Counted from the first letter of the stretch, positions 15,025-24,349 are shown. The stretch is 33,468 nucleotides of DNA from Rhodospirillales bacterium (GCA_018648445.1 JABGRG010000042.1:1-33468); one strand, 5' to 3'. Program-made: numbers and translations. Notes: generated from the sequence alone by a model not told the origin.

Positions 15025-16320
15025 ATGTCGAGTTTGAAGAAACTGATTAAAATTTCCGGGCTTGCCGCATCTGCGGTTTCGCTTTCGGGCGCACCGGCAC
15101 TGGCCGACGAGCTCAACAGCGGTGACACCGCCTGGATGCTCACATCCACCGCCCTCGTCCTGATGATGACGATCCCGGGGCTGGCTCTTTTCTACGGCGG
15201 CATGGTGCGGCGCAAGAACGTTCTGGCCACCGCCGCGCAAAGTTTCGCCGTCGCCTGTTTGATGACGGTATTGTGGATGGTCGTGGGCTACTCCTTCGCC
15301 TTTGGCGACGGCGGTTCGCTCAACGCGTATTTTGGCGGGTTCGGAAGCGCCTTCCTGATCGGCATGGAAACCGGATCGCTTTCCGGCACGATCCCTGAGT
15401 CCGTGTTCATGACCTTCCAGATGACGTTTGCCATCATTACTCCGGCCCTGATTACCGGCGCTTTCGCCGATCGCATGAAATTTTCGGCGATGTTGTGGTT
15501 CCTGGGGTTGTGGATGGTCGTTGTCTACGCACCGGTTTGCCATTGGGTGTGGGGTGGCGGGTTCCTCGCCGATGAAGGCGTGCTTGATTTCGCCGGCGGT
15601 ACCGTTGTGCACATCAACGCAGGCATCGCCGGTCTGGTTTGCGCCGTCGTGCTGGGCAAGCGTCTTGGCTTCGGTTCGGAAAACATGGCCCCGCACAATC
15701 TGGTGCTAAGCGTGATTGGCGCATCTTTGCTGTGGGTCGGTTGGTTCGGCTTCAACGCCGGTTCGGCGGTTGCCGCCAACGGGGCGGCGGGCATGGCCAT
15801 GGCTGTGACGCAGATCGCCACCGCGGCGGCTGCCCTTTCGTGGATGTTCATCGAGTGGATCATCCGCAAGAAGCCGAGCGTGTTGGGGGTGATTTCGGGC
15901 GCCGTCAGCGGTCTGGTTGCGATTACGCCCGCTTCGGGTTTCGTTGGACCTACGGGCGCGCTGTTTATCGGACTGATCGCAGGTATCGCCTGCTTCTGGG
16001 GGGCCACCACGTTGAAGCGCATGGCCGGATACGACGACTCGCTGGATGCCTTCGGTGTTCACGGTGTCGGTGGGATCGTCGGCGCCATCCTTACAGGCGT
16101 CTTTGCCGTCGAGGCCGTCGGTGGAACACCGGGCCTGATCGAAGGCAACGCCGGTCAGGTCTGGATCCAGATCGAAGGCATCCTCGCCACCATCGTCTAC
16201 AGTGGCGCCGCCTCCTTCGTACTCCTCAAGATTATCGACGCCGTGATCGGCCTGCGTGTCTCAAAGGAAGTCGAGATCGAAGGCCTGGACCTCAATCTTC
16301 ACGGAGAAACGGTCCACTAG
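15025..16320 (+). CDS. amtB: Ammonium transporter AmtB
   Basis: This 431-residue inner-membrane channel takes up ammonium. A cleavable signal peptide (residues 1-27, ending SGAPALA) precedes eleven expected membrane segments. The twin pore histidines are H196 (GTVVHINAG) and H346 (FGVHGVGG), 150 residues apart as in E. coli AmtB. Aromatic gate and ammonium-site segments (FYGGMVRRKN, VCHWVWGGGF) are present. The start has an AAGGAG site seven bases before it. It is co-transcribed with glnK, and the terminator at 16351 ends the operon. Confidence 0.97.
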   Translation: MSSLKKLIKISGLAASAVSLSGAPALADELNSGDTAWMLTSTALVLMMTIPGLALFYGGMVRRKNVLATAAQSFAVACLMTVLWMVVGYSFAFGDGGSLNAYFGGFGSAFLIGMETGSLSGTIPESVFMTFQMTFAIITPALITGAFADRMKFSAMLWFLGLWMVVVYAPVCHWVWGGGFLADEGVLDFAGGTVVHINAGIAGLVCAVVLGKRLGFGSENMAPHNLVLSVIGASLLWVGWFGFNAGSAVAANGAAGMAMAVTQIATAAAALSWMFIEWIIRKKPSVLGVISGAVSGLVAITPASGFVGPTGALFIGLIAGIACFWGATTLKRMAGYDDSLDAFGVHGVGGIVGAILTGVFAVEAVGGTPGLIEGNAGQVWIQIEGILATIVYSGAASFVLLKIIDAVIGLRVSKEVEIEGLDLNLHGETVH

Positions 16321-16350
16321 GTTTTCATTTTCTCCACGACGCTGAACTTT

Positions 16351-16384
16351 GACGGGGCGCACCCACGGGTGCGCCCCGTCTTTT
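16351..16384. terminator. Bidirectional terminator between amtB and arsC
   Basis: GACGGGGCGCACCC pairs perfectly with GGGTGCGCCCCGTC (16367-16380) around a two-base spacer. TTTT follows on the plus strand and AAA on the complementary side. It serves the converging amtB and arsC transcripts. Confidence 0.9.
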
Positions 16385-16385
16385 C

Positions 16386-16727
16386 TTACAGGATTTCCAG
16401 CACGCTTTCGGGCGGGCGGCCCAGAGCGGCCTTGTTCCCGGTCACGACAATGGGGCGCTCGATCACAATCGGGTTGGCGACCATGCGCGCAATCAGATCG
16501 TCGTCCGAAAGGCCGGGGTCATCCAGCCCCGCCTCCTTGGCTTCTTTCTTGCGCAGAATGTCGCGTGGACCTTTGTCCAGCATTCCCAGAACCCGCTTCA
16601 ATTCGGCGGCACTCGGTGGCTCCGAGAGGTATTCGATGATCTCGGGCTCAATCCCTTTTTCCTGCAGTAGGCCAAGGGTTTGCCGTGATTTACTGCACCG
16701 GGGATTGTGATACATGGTAACGCTCAT
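16386..16727 (-). CDS. arsC: Arsenate reductase, glutaredoxin type (ArsC/Spx family)
   Basis: This 113-residue thioredoxin-fold protein reduces arsenate to arsenite with glutathione/glutaredoxin. The catalytic Cys11 lies in MYHNPRCSKSRQTL. The family Arg-Pro pair is in NPIVIERPIVV. Start 16727 was chosen because GGAG lies nine bases before the ATG; an upstream ATG at 16754 would add nine residues of poor fit. No arsB, acr3 or arsR adjoins it, so an orphan YffB-like role is possible. The upstream space (16728-16805) is shared with the divergent channel gene and should hold both promoters. Confidence 0.9.
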   Translation of the reverse strand: MSVTMYHNPRCSKSRQTLGLLQEKGIEPEIIEYLSEPPSAAELKRVLGMLDKGPRDILRKKEAKEAGLDDPGLSDDDLIARMVANPIVIERPIVVTGNKAALGRPPESVLEIL

Positions 16728-16805
16728 ACAAATTGACTCCAAAGTATGTGACACGTTGATCCATCACAGGTAGTCTCAACGGCCGCGGGTGAAAAGGAAT
16801 TTCGG

Positions 16806-19079
16806 TTGCGTCGTTTGTATTCAGTTTGTGCGGCCCTCATCGTGTTCGTTGTTTTGATGGGCAGCGCCCTTGCGCCCGTTCAGGCGCAGCAAGTCGCGGT
16901 CGAGGATCTGGAATCGCTGGCCCAGGCCATCGAGGACGACACCAAACGGGCCGAACTTCTAAGTCAGTTGCGCGCCCTGATCGAGGTGGCGGGCGGCGGC
17001 GCACAGGAAGAGCAGGTTCCCCAAAGTCTGGGGCCCCGGCTTATTACGACGCTATCGGAAAGCGCTGCTGAAGCCAGCCGGCAGTTGGTTACCGCCGTCG
17101 ACCGGTTTACCGACGTTCCCGTCCTTCTTGAGTGGATGCGCGCGCAAGCTTCGGACGAAGAAGCGCGCAACGCCTGGCTGGTGGCGCTTCTCAAGCTGGC
17201 CATTATCGTTGCCGTCGGTTTCGCCGCCGAACGTTTGGGCCGGTTCCTTCTGGCGAAACCGCGCCGGGTTGTTGAAAACTTCGCAACCGAGAGTGTTGTG
17301 ACCCGCCTGCCGCTGTTGTTGGTGCGCACGGTTCTGGACGTGCTGCCGGTGGCCGCGTTCGCGGTCGTGGCCTATGCCATGTTGCCGTTGATCAATCCCG
17401 GGGCCAAGGCCCAGGTCATGGTGGTGACATTTTTGCAGGCCTATTTGCTGGCCCGCGCGTTGTTCATTGTGATGCGCATGCTGCTGGTGCCGAGCGTGCC
17501 CACATTGCGCGTACTGCCGCTGGATGGTGAAACCGCCAACTACCTTTTCATCTGGTCGCGCCGCCTCATATCGGTATGGGTGTTTGGATATTACGTTGCC
17601 GAGGCGGCCTATTTCCTCGGATTGCCATCGGGCGGACGGACCGGCCTGTTGCGTCTGGTCGGATTGACCGTCACCGTGATGGTGGTCGTTTTCATTCTGC
17701 AAAACCGCCCCGTGGTATCGGCCTGGCTTCATGAGAAAATTCGTGGAACTTCCGGTGTAGCGCTGCGCGGCGCGCGGTATTTGCGCTGGTTGGCCGACAT
17801 CTGGCACGTCCTGAGCGCCATTTATGTGGTCGGGGTCTTTTTGGTCTGGGCACTGGATGTGGAAGGCGGGTTCGAATATCTGTTCCGTTCGACGGTCGTT
17901 TCGGCGCTTGTTCTCGCCTTTGCCAAACTCGTATCCGTCGGGCTTCGGCGCGCGGTCGAGCGCGGGTTTGCGGTGCGACCCGAGGTGCGGTTGCGTTTCC
18001 CCACATTGGAAGCGCGGGTCAACCGCTATGTGCCGGTCATTCATCTGGTGTTTCGCAGCATTCTTCTGGTGGTCGTCGTCTTTGCCTTGTTGCAGGCGTG
18101 GGGCGTCGAAGTTTTCGATTGGCTGAGTTCGGACACCGGACGGCGTGTCATCGGCAGCGGGTTCAGCATCGGCTTCGTGGTTGTCGCCGCTCTCATTCTT
18201 TGGGAAGGGGTCAGCACGGCGATCGAGCGCTATCTGTCGCGGACCGATCCCGACGGCAATGTGATTGAACGGGGCGCACGCGCACGCACCCTGTTGCCCT
18301 TGCTGCGCAACGTCATCATGGTCGTGTTGCTGGTTGTCGTGACCCTGATCGTGCTGGCCGAAATCGGAATTAACATCGGGCCGTTGCTGGCCGGCGCCGG
18401 GGTCATCGGTCTGGCCGTCGGTTTCGGTTCGCAAAAGATGGTGCAGGACATCATCACCGGCGCGTTCATCCTGTTCGAGGACACCATCTCGGTGGGCGAC
18501 GTGGTGACGGCGGGCGGACTGACCGGCGTTGTCGAACGGCTTTCGATCCGCTCTATCCGGTTGCGCGATCTTTCGGGCAACGTCCATACCATCCCGTTCA
18601 GCTCGGTCGATACGGTCACCAACATGACCAAGGTCTTCTCGATGGCGGTGATCGAGGCCGGCGTCGCCTACCGCGAAAATGTCGATGACGTCATAGCCGA
18701 GTTGGAAAAACTAGGCGCGGAAATGTGCGAGGATGCCGTATGGGGGCCATTGATTCTGGAACCGTTGGACGTTCTGGGCGTCGATGCGCTGGCCGATTCG
18801 GCGGTTGTTATCAAGGCCCGGTTCAAGACCGTTCCCATGAAGCAATGGACGGTCCGGCGCGAATTCAATCGCCGCATGAAAAACCGGTTTGACGAATTGG
18901 GGATCGAAATTCCGTTCCCCCACCAAACCCTTTATTTCGGGGTGGACAAGGACGGATCGGCTCCGCCGGTTTTCGTGCAATCGACGCCAAAACCTACCAA
19001 GCCCGCGACCCGGAAGAAAAAAGCAAAACCCGAACCGAGCCAACTTGATCTTCCGACCGACGAAGATATCGAGGATTAG
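16806..19079 (+). CDS. Mechanosensitive ion channel, large MscS-family protein
   Basis: The 757-residue protein opens with a signal peptide (about 1-27, ending PVQA) and an extracytoplasmic helical part to about residue 115. It then has a series of membrane segments. The MscS core near residues 500-650 includes the pore-lining helix region GAGVIGLAVGFGSQKMVQDIITG. The beta domain contains VGDVV and the following TVTNMTK segment. It should open on hypo-osmotic membrane tension, releasing solutes. The TTG start is accepted because AAGGAA precedes it and the signal peptide begins directly after it; no in-frame ATG lies near. The C-terminal tail is Lys/Pro-rich and unstructured. Its stop overlaps the stop of the convergent recX gene. 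Confidence 0.92.
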   Translation: MRRLYSVCAALIVFVVLMGSALAPVQAQQVAVEDLESLAQAIEDDTKRAELLSQLRALIEVAGGGAQEEQVPQSLGPRLITTLSESAAEASRQLVTAVDRFTDVPVLLEWMRAQASDEEARNAWLVALLKLAIIVAVGFAAERLGRFLLAKPRRVVENFATESVVTRLPLLLVRTVLDVLPVAAFAVVAYAMLPLINPGAKAQVMVVTFLQAYLLARALFIVMRMLLVPSVPTLRVLPLDGETANYLFIWSRRLISVWVFGYYVAEAAYFLGLPSGGRTGLLRLVGLTVTVMVVVFILQNRPVVSAWLHEKIRGTSGVALRGARYLRWLADIWHVLSAIYVVGVFLVWALDVEGGFEYLFRSTVVSALVLAFAKLVSVGLRRAVERGFAVRPEVRLRFPTLEARVNRYVPVIHLVFRSILLVVVVFALLQAWGVEVFDWLSSDTGRRVIGSGFSIGFVVVAALILWEGVSTAIERYLSRTDPDGNVIERGARARTLLPLLRNVIMVVLLVVVTLIVLAEIGINIGPLLAGAGVIGLAVGFGSQKMVQDIITGAFILFEDTISVGDVVTAGGLTGVVERLSIRSIRLRDLSGNVHTIPFSSVDTVTNMTKVFSMAVIEAGVAYRENVDDVIAELEKLGAEMCEDAVWGPLILEPLDVLGVDALADSAVVIKARFKTVPMKQWTVRREFNRRMKNRFDELGIEIPFPHQTLYFGVDKDGSAPPVFVQSTPKPTKPATRKKKAKPEPSQLDLPTDEDIED

Positions 19080-19657
19080 GGACGCTCTTCCAACTCGTCG
19101 GCAGTTTCGGCGTCGATGATCTCGCGCACGGTGTCATAGGAGAACCCGGCCCGCGCCAGGGTCGCCATATCCTTCTCGCGGTTTTCCTTGCGTCCGCCCC
19201 GGGTGCGAAAGGGGCCGATCCTTCGTTTTCGTGCCGCCGTTATGGCTGCGGTGCGTTCCGGTTCTTCGTTCTCCTCGGCGAAGGCGGCCAGCGCCGCGTC
19301 GATGACATCCGCCTCGAGCCCCTTCTGACGAAGCTGGGCGTTGATGGCGCGCCGTGACGCCCCGCGTCCGCGCAGGCCCCTGACCCGCATTTCGGCGTAA
19401 GCCGTATCATCGAGGTACCCCAGGCGTTCAAACTTGGCGATGACGTCTTCGATGAAGGCGGCACCCTCGTCGCGCTCGGTGCCGTGATGGCGCACCGAGC
19501 GTTCAACCCGGCGCATCAAAACCCGGCGCAGGTTTTCCTTGGACGTGGCGAAGCGCTGCAAGTAAAACGCCGCCGCGTTTTCCAGCGATTTCGCGGTCGC
19601 CTTGCGTGGCCCCTTGCGCTTTCGCTGTGCCTGTTTTTGGGTGTCCGTATCATCCAT
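19076..19657 (-). CDS. recX: RecX regulatory protein
   Basis: This 193-residue helical protein modulates RecA filaments. The RecX repeats are seen as LENAAAFYLQRFATSKENLRR near residue 25, FERLGYLDDTAYAEMRVRGLRGRGASRRAI, and QKGLEADVIDAAL. The N-terminal 25 residues are basic and Gln/Lys-rich, an alphaproteobacterial trait. Start 19657 (ATG, with AGGGGA upstream) is preferred over 19690. There is no recA next to it; separate location is common outside gamma-proteobacteria. A distant response to DNA damage is possible, but no LexA box was recognised. Confidence 0.85.
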   Translation of the reverse strand: MDDTDTQKQAQRKRKGPRKATAKSLENAAAFYLQRFATSKENLRRVLMRRVERSVRHHGTERDEGAAFIEDVIAKFERLGYLDDTAYAEMRVRGLRGRGASRRAINAQLRQKGLEADVIDAALAAFAEENEEPERTAAITAARKRRIGPFRTRGGRKENREKDMATLARAGFSYDTVREIIDAETADELEERP

Positions 19658-19765
19658 GGCGCGTCCCCTGATCCACACATGATGGCGCAAAGTGTTTTTC
19701 CGTGCCGCATTTTTTTTGCGTGTAGGCTATATAAGGGCCATCAACCCCGACGGAGAATTTGGACG

Positions 19766-20545
19766 ATGTACGCAACCGGTGCCATCAACTGGATTGGATT
19801 GTGGACGCTTTACACCCGTGAAGTGCGCCGCTTCATGAAGGTCTACACCCAAACCCTGATTGCGCCGGTCATTACGACGCTGTTGTTTCTGGCCGTCTTT
19901 GTGCTGGCCATCGGGCGCGGGCGCGGCGACGTGGCGGGCGTTCCGTTCATGGTATTTCTGGCCCCCGGTCTGATCATGATGGCGATCTTGCAAAACGCCT
20001 TCGCCAACACCTCGTCGTCCATCGTCATCGCCAAGGTTCAGGGCAACATCGTCGACACCCTGATGCCGCCGCTGAGTGCCCACGAGCTGACCTTCGGCAT
20101 CGTCATGGGTGGGGCGACGCGTGGCATGGTCGTCGGCACGACGGTGGCCATCGCCATGAGCCTTGTCGTCGGTCTGCCTATTCATAATGTGGCGTTCATC
20201 GTATTTCATGGGGTGGCGGCGGCGATTTTGCTGGCCCTGTTGGGCGCCATCGGCGGCATATGGTCGGAAAAGTTCGATCACATCGCGGCGGTGACCAATT
20301 TTGTCGTGACGCCGCTATCGTTCCTGTCGGGCACGTTTTACTCCATCGAACGCCTGCCGCCGCTGTTTCAGAACATCGCCCACTTCAATCCGTTTTTCTA
20401 CGCCATCGACGGGTTTCGCTACGGTTTCATCGGCCATTCCGACGTGGTTCCCATGGTCGGCGTTCTCGTGCTGATCGCCACCGACACCTTCCTTTGGTTC
20501 GTTTGCTGGCGGATGTTTCACACGGGATACAAACTTAAGGCTTAA
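19766..20545 (+). CDS. ABC-2 type transporter permease
   Basis: The 259-residue membrane protein has six predicted hydrophobic segments. It carries the ABC-2 signature near residues 176-215: the SEKFDHIAAVTNFVVTPLSFLSGTFYSI region and LPPLFQNIAHFNPFFYAIDGFRYGF. Such permeases export polysaccharides, lipids or drugs when paired with an ATPase. No ATPase gene lies beside it, so the partner is elsewhere. The ATG at 19766 has GGAG 12 bases upstream, and the open frame further left is spurious. A possible -10 (TATATA) is at about 19727. The substrate is unknown; the family is close to E. coli YadH. Confidence 0.88.
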   Translation: MYATGAINWIGLWTLYTREVRRFMKVYTQTLIAPVITTLLFLAVFVLAIGRGRGDVAGVPFMVFLAPGLIMMAILQNAFANTSSSIVIAKVQGNIVDTLMPPLSAHELTFGIVMGGATRGMVVGTTVAIAMSLVVGLPIHNVAFIVFHGVAAAILLALLGAIGGIWSEKFDHIAAVTNFVVTPLSFLSGTFYSIERLPPLFQNIAHFNPFFYAIDGFRYGFIGHSDVVPMVGVLVLIATDTFLWFVCWRMFHTGYKLKA

Positions 20546-20630
20546 CATGATCCCCGTCGGGGGGTATGTTCCCGCCTTTTTTCGCGGGCCGCGCCTTGAA
20601 TAAGGGGCGGTGCATGAAGGGGGAAGAAGC

Positions 20631-21926
20631 ATGGTTCCGAGGGCAAGTGATAAAGCCGGAACACCGGCGGACATCAGGGACTGGGCCGTGTCGCTGTTCG
20701 ATACGCTGCGCGAGCAGTCCTTCGACGGCACCGGAATTTCCCGCGAAAGCTACGGACCCAGCGAAACCCTGGGCATGGAGACGCTGGCCGCGGCGGCCCA
20801 CGCCGAAGGCCTGGAAATTTCCACCGACGCCGCCGCCAACATCATCGTGACCCTTCCCGGTCAGGATCGGGACGCCCCTGCCATCGCTTGCGGCTCGCAC
20901 GTCGACAGCGTTCCGCAAGGAGGCAATTTCGATGGCGCTGCCGGTGTCGTGGCCGGGCTGATGGCCCTGGTTCGCGCCAAGCAAGAAGGGCCGGTTCCGC
21001 CGCGCGATATCAAGGTCTTCATGCTGCGCGGCGAGGAAAGTGCGTGGTTTGGCCGCGCCTATGTGGGCTCCAGCGCCATGTTCGGCGGTTTTGATCCCAA
21101 GGATCTCGATCTTCGCAACCGCAACACCGACCGGCCCTTGCGTGAATACATGGCTGAAGCCGGAGCCGACGTGGATCGCATCGCCGCCGGGGAAAGCTGG
21201 GTGAGTGCCGGCGATCTGGCGTGCTTTTTCGAGCTGCACATCGAACAGGGTCCGGTGATGATCGCGCGCAAGGTTCCGGTGGGGCTGGTCACCGGCATTC
21301 GCGGCAACATCCGCCGCCCCAAGGTCGTGTGCCGGGGCGAGGCGGCCCACGCGGGCGCCGTTCCGCGCTGGCTGCGTCACGACGCGGTGTTTGCCATGTC
21401 GGAACTGGTCACAAGGCTGGATCAGCACTGGATCAGCATGATGGAACAGGGCGAGGATCTGGTGCTCACCTTGGGTATCGTCGGCACCAACCCGGCCGAG
21501 CACGCCATGAGCCGCGTTCCCGGCGAAATCGGCTTCAGCATGGAATACCGCAGCCAGTCGGAATCCACCCTGCAGTTCTTCGGCGAAATCATCGAAGAGG
21601 AAATGGCCAACGTGGGAAGGACGCGCGGGGTGTCGTTCGATCTGGGTCCGGCCATGCCCACCGCTCCCGCCAAAACCGATCCGGCGCTGGTCGATCTTCT
21701 GGCCGTACAGTGCGAAAAGGCGGGCATTCGCTACGAACGCCTGCCGTCGGGCGCGGGCCACGACGCCGCCGTTTTCGCCAACGCGGGCATTCCCACAGCC
21801 ATGGTTTTCGTGCGCAATGAACACGGTTCGCACAATCCGCATGAAGCCATGGATATGGACGATTTCTTTATGGGCGCAGAGGTCTTATACAAGGCGTTAA
21901 TGAGTGCTCCGGAGGCGTTGCCATGA
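20631..21926 (+). CDS. M20-family Zn-dependent amidohydrolase (N-carbamoyl-amino-acid hydrolase/allantoate amidohydrolase type)
   Basis: This 431-residue metallohydrolase cleaves N-carbamoyl or ureido groups. Metal-site residues are visible: H90 and D92 in CGSHVDSVP, D101 in GNFDGAAG, E135/E136 in LRGEESAWF, H203 in ELHIEQGPV, and the late His in SGAGHDAAVFANAGIP. The dimerisation domain carries the GNIRRPKVVCRGEAAHAGAVP segment. Start 20631 has AGGGGGAAG six bases upstream and is preferred to the GTG at 20610. Its last codons overlap pyrE by four bases (ATGA), so the two are translated together. That pairing hints at a pyrimidine-related ureido substrate such as N-carbamoyl-beta-alanine (inference); hydantoin-type substrates remain possible. 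Confidence 0.88.
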   Translation: MVPRASDKAGTPADIRDWAVSLFDTLREQSFDGTGISRESYGPSETLGMETLAAAAHAEGLEISTDAAANIIVTLPGQDRDAPAIACGSHVDSVPQGGNFDGAAGVVAGLMALVRAKQEGPVPPRDIKVFMLRGEESAWFGRAYVGSSAMFGGFDPKDLDLRNRNTDRPLREYMAEAGADVDRIAAGESWVSAGDLACFFELHIEQGPVMIARKVPVGLVTGIRGNIRRPKVVCRGEAAHAGAVPRWLRHDAVFAMSELVTRLDQHWISMMEQGEDLVLTLGIVGTNPAEHAMSRVPGEIGFSMEYRSQSESTLQFFGEIIEEEMANVGRTRGVSFDLGPAMPTAPAKTDPALVDLLAVQCEKAGIRYERLPSGAGHDAAVFANAGIPTAMVFVRNEHGSHNPHEAMDMDDFFMGAEVLYKALMSAPEALP

Positions 21927-22621
21927 GAAACCGCGAATTTGCCGAACATACCGCCCAAATTCTGCTCGATACCGGCTGCGTGCTGTTTCGCCCCAACGAG
22001 CCGTTCTTTTTCTCGTCGGGCTGGGTCAGTCCCGTGTTCGTCGATGTCAAAAGGCTGATCTCATACCCGCTGGCCCGCAACCGGTTGATCGATTTGGCCG
22101 TGCAAAAAATCCTCCAGAAAGTGGGATATGATGCGTTCGACATCATCGCCGGTGGCGAACTGGCGGGCATCCCGTTCGCCGCCATGGTCGCCGACCGCCT
22201 GAATTTGCCGCTGCTTATCGTGCGCAAGCAGGCCAAGGGCTACGGCCCGAAAGCCCAGATCGAAGGCATGATCGAACCCGGCAAGCGCGTTCTGCTGGTC
22301 GAGGACCTGACCACCGACGGCCGCACCAAGGCGCTTTTTTGCGACGGCCTGCGCCGGGCGGGCGCGGACGTGCGCCACGCCTTCGTCATCTTCAAATACG
22401 GCATTTTCGATCTGGTGGTGCGCGATCTGGACAGCCGCGGCGTCGATCTCTTCTCGCTGGCCGACTGGAACGCCCTGATCAAAGCCGCCCGCGCCCGCGG
22501 TGCGCTTGATTCCGAAACCCTGGCCGAAATCGAAGCTTACATCGCCGACCCCATGACCTGGTCCGAAGTCCACGGCGGCGCCGGCCCGGCCATCGCCGCC
22601 CAGTCACCGGGCAGCGAGTAA
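21923..22621 (+). CDS. pyrE: Orotate phosphoribosyltransferase
   Basis: The 232-residue enzyme converts orotate and PRPP to orotidine-5-P in pyrimidine synthesis. The PRPP-binding motif is VLLVEDLTTDGRTK at 123-136, with the catalytic-loop lysines in RKQAKGYG (R101-G108). The substrate region GGELAGIPFAAMV is also typical. The PRPP loop has Arg where most relatives have Gly (DGRT against DGGS). The ATG lies inside the stop of the preceding amidohydrolase gene (ATGA), which implies coupled translation. A Gly/Ala-rich tail ends the protein. Confidence 0.9.
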   Translation: MRNREFAEHTAQILLDTGCVLFRPNEPFFFSSGWVSPVFVDVKRLISYPLARNRLIDLAVQKILQKVGYDAFDIIAGGELAGIPFAAMVADRLNLPLLIVRKQAKGYGPKAQIEGMIEPGKRVLLVEDLTTDGRTKALFCDGLRRAGADVRHAFVIFKYGIFDLVVRDLDSRGVDLFSLADWNALIKAARARGALDSETLAEIEAYIADPMTWSEVHGGAGPAIAAQSPGSE

Positions 22622-22642
22622 TACCAAGCGGGAGAGTTTCTC

Positions 22643-22972
22643 ATGAGCGAAACGGGCAGCGGCAGGGACCGGCGGCTTCACCCCAGGGTCGAAATCCAAA
22701 GAGACGTGGACGTAAGAGACGATCAAAACGTTATTGATGGTGTCGTCCTGGATATTTCGGCGGGCGGCATTTCCATACGCTCCGACGCCGATCTGGAACC
22801 GGGACAGGAAATCGTCCTCGACATCGACGGCATGAGCGACGTTGCCGGCAAGGTTCTGCGGGCGACCGACAACGGTTTTGTCGTATCCCTCCACCTGTCC
22901 CCCAACGCCCAAGACGTCTTCATCGCCGACGTCATGCGAATTCAAAACGATATCGGGCTGGACGAGGCTTGA
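22643..22972 (+). CDS. PilZ-domain c-di-GMP-binding protein
   Basis: This 109-residue protein is a single PilZ domain. The RxxxR loop is RLHPR (11-15), and the D/N-x-S-x-x-G motif is DISAGG (37-42), the two parts that bind cyclic di-GMP. Beta strands follow (EIVLDIDG, VAGKVLRATDNGFVVSLHL). GGGAGAG precedes the ATG. It lies 21 bases after pyrE and may be cotranscribed, but a functional tie is not implied. Such stand-alone PilZ proteins act as effectors or adaptors in motility or exopolysaccharide control. Confidence 0.9.
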   Translation: MSETGSGRDRRLHPRVEIQRDVDVRDDQNVIDGVVLDISAGGISIRSDADLEPGQEIVLDIDGMSDVAGKVLRATDNGFVVSLHLSPNAQDVFIADVMRIQNDIGLDEA

Positions 22973-23081
22973 GGTTGCACTCCCGCTTGGTCGTTAGTCG
23001 TCGCGCTGCCGCGCTCCTCCGGGCTTGTTGTCGGAGTGGGGGGCTGTTGCCGGGTTTTGGGGCCCTGCTCACGAATCCGCG

Positions 23082-23110
23082 TTGACTTCGCAGGCGGGGG
23101 TTTAGATACT
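23082..23110 (+). promoter_or_regulatory. Sigma-70-like promoter for argD
   Basis: TTGACT (23082-23087) and GATACT (23105-23110) are separated by 17 bases, 57 bases upstream of the argD ATG. The rest of 22973-23167 is GC-rich and shows no gene; no terminator after the PilZ gene was recognised. Confidence 0.55.
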
Positions 23111-23167
23111 CCGCTTCTTTTTTTGCAGACCCATCTTAATGTCCGTTACAACCAGAGGAGCCGAATT

Positions 23168-24349
23168 ATGATACCCGCGGTGATGCCGACTTACGCGCGC
23201 GAGGATATTGCTTTCGTCAGTGGCGAGGGCGCTTACCTTGTGGATAGCCGTGGTCGACGTTATCTGGATTTCGGCTCGGGCATTGCCGTGACCTCGCTGG
23301 GTCATTGTCATCCGCATCTGGTTGCGGCGTTGCGCGACCAGGCGGGTGCGCTTTGGCACACGTCCAACCTTTATCGCATTCCGGGGCAGGAGAAACTGGC
23401 CCAGCGGCTGGTGGACGCCTCATTTGCCGATTCCGTTTTCTTTTGCAATTCCGGGGCCGAGGCGGTGGAGGCCGGGCTCAAGACGGTTCGCAAATTTCAC
23501 GACGCGGCGGGCAACCCCGAACGCTACCGGGTGATTTCATTCGATGGCTGTTTTCACGGGCGCACGCTGGCGACCCTGGCCTCGGCCAAGAAAGAAGCGC
23601 ACATGGCGGGGTTCCACCCCATGCCCGAAGGGTTCGATCAGGTGGCGTTCGGCAATCTGAACGAATTGAAGGCGGCCATCACCGAAGAAACGGCGGCCAT
23701 TCTGGTGGAGCCGGTTCAGGGCGAGGGTGGCATCCGTCCGGCCGATGTGGAGTTTTTGAAAGCCCTGCGCGCGACGGCTGATGAGTACGGCGTGTTGCTG
23801 TTCTTCGATGAAGTTCAGACCGGATCGGGGCGCACGGGCAAACTGTTCGCCTATGAGTGGGCCGGAATCGCGCCCGACATTCTGTCCGTGGCCAAGGGCT
23901 TGGGCGGGGGCTTTCCCATCGGCGCGTGCCTGACCAACGAGCGCGCCACCGCGCTGGTTCCGGGCAGTCACGGAACCACGTTCGGCGGCAATCCGCTGGC
24001 CGTGGCGTGCGCCAACGCCGTACTTGACGTGATGCTGGCCGACGGCTTTTTCGAAGGTGTGAATGCCAACGCCGCCAGGCTGTGGGAAAAGACCGAGGCC
24101 ATTGTCGCGGCCCATCCCAAGCTGTTTTCGGGGTTGCGCGGCATTGGTATGATGATCGGCCTGCAGTGCGTTGCGCCCAACACCGAGATCGTCGCCAAAC
24201 TGACGGCCAACGGCCTCTTGACCGTGCCCGCCGCCGATAACGTATTGCGCTTCCTGCCGCCCCTGATTATCGGGGATGCCGAAATAGACGAAGCCATGAC
24301 CATTTTCGCCAAAAGCTGCGAAGAACTTGATAACGGAGAAGACCAATGA
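23168..24349 (+). CDS. argD: Acetylornithine/succinyldiaminopimelate aminotransferase
   Basis: This 393-residue class-III PLP aminotransferase acts in arginine synthesis (N-acetylornithine and 2-oxoglutarate). The PLP lysine is K243 in [14 protein letters not shown]. Other family motifs are [24 protein letters not shown] and [14 protein letters not shown]. Start 23168 has GAGGAG upstream; the longer frame to 23036 is non-coding. It overlaps argF by four bases (ATGA). The argD-argF-hslO order is familiar in alphaproteobacteria. The promoter at 23082 probably drives the whole run. Confidence 0.96.
   Translation: MIPAVMPTYAREDIAFVSGEGAYLVDSRGRRYLDFGSGIAVTSLGHCHPHLVAALRDQAGALWHTSNLYRIPGQEKLAQRLVDASFADSVFFCNSGAEAVEAGLKTVRKFHDAAGNPERYRVISFDGCFHGRTLATLASAKKEAHMAGFHPMPEGFDQVAFGNLNELKAAITEETAAILVEPVQGEGGIRPADVEFLKALRATADEYGVLLFFDEVQTGSGRTGKLFAYEWAGIAPDILSVAKGLGGGFPIGACLTNERATALVPGSHGTTFGGNPLAVACANAVLDVMLADGFFEGVNANAARLWEKTEAIVAAHPKLFSGLRGIGMMIGLQCVAPNTEIVAKLTANGLLTVPAADNVLRFLPPLIIGDAEIDEAMTIFAKSCEELDNGEDQ

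Noticed and set aside
14485..15696. Minus-strand ORF of 403 residues opposite glnK and amtB
   Set aside because: It spans two well-supported genes and the glnK promoter; its composition is antisense-like.
17052..18587. Minus-strand ORF of 511 residues opposite the MscS gene
   Set aside because: It is a shadow of the MscS frame, with His/Gln/Asp-rich composition and no domain.
20535..21842. Minus-strand ORF of 435 residues opposite the M20 hydrolase
   Set aside because: It is antisense to a gene with complete metal-site motifs and has no recognisable protein features.
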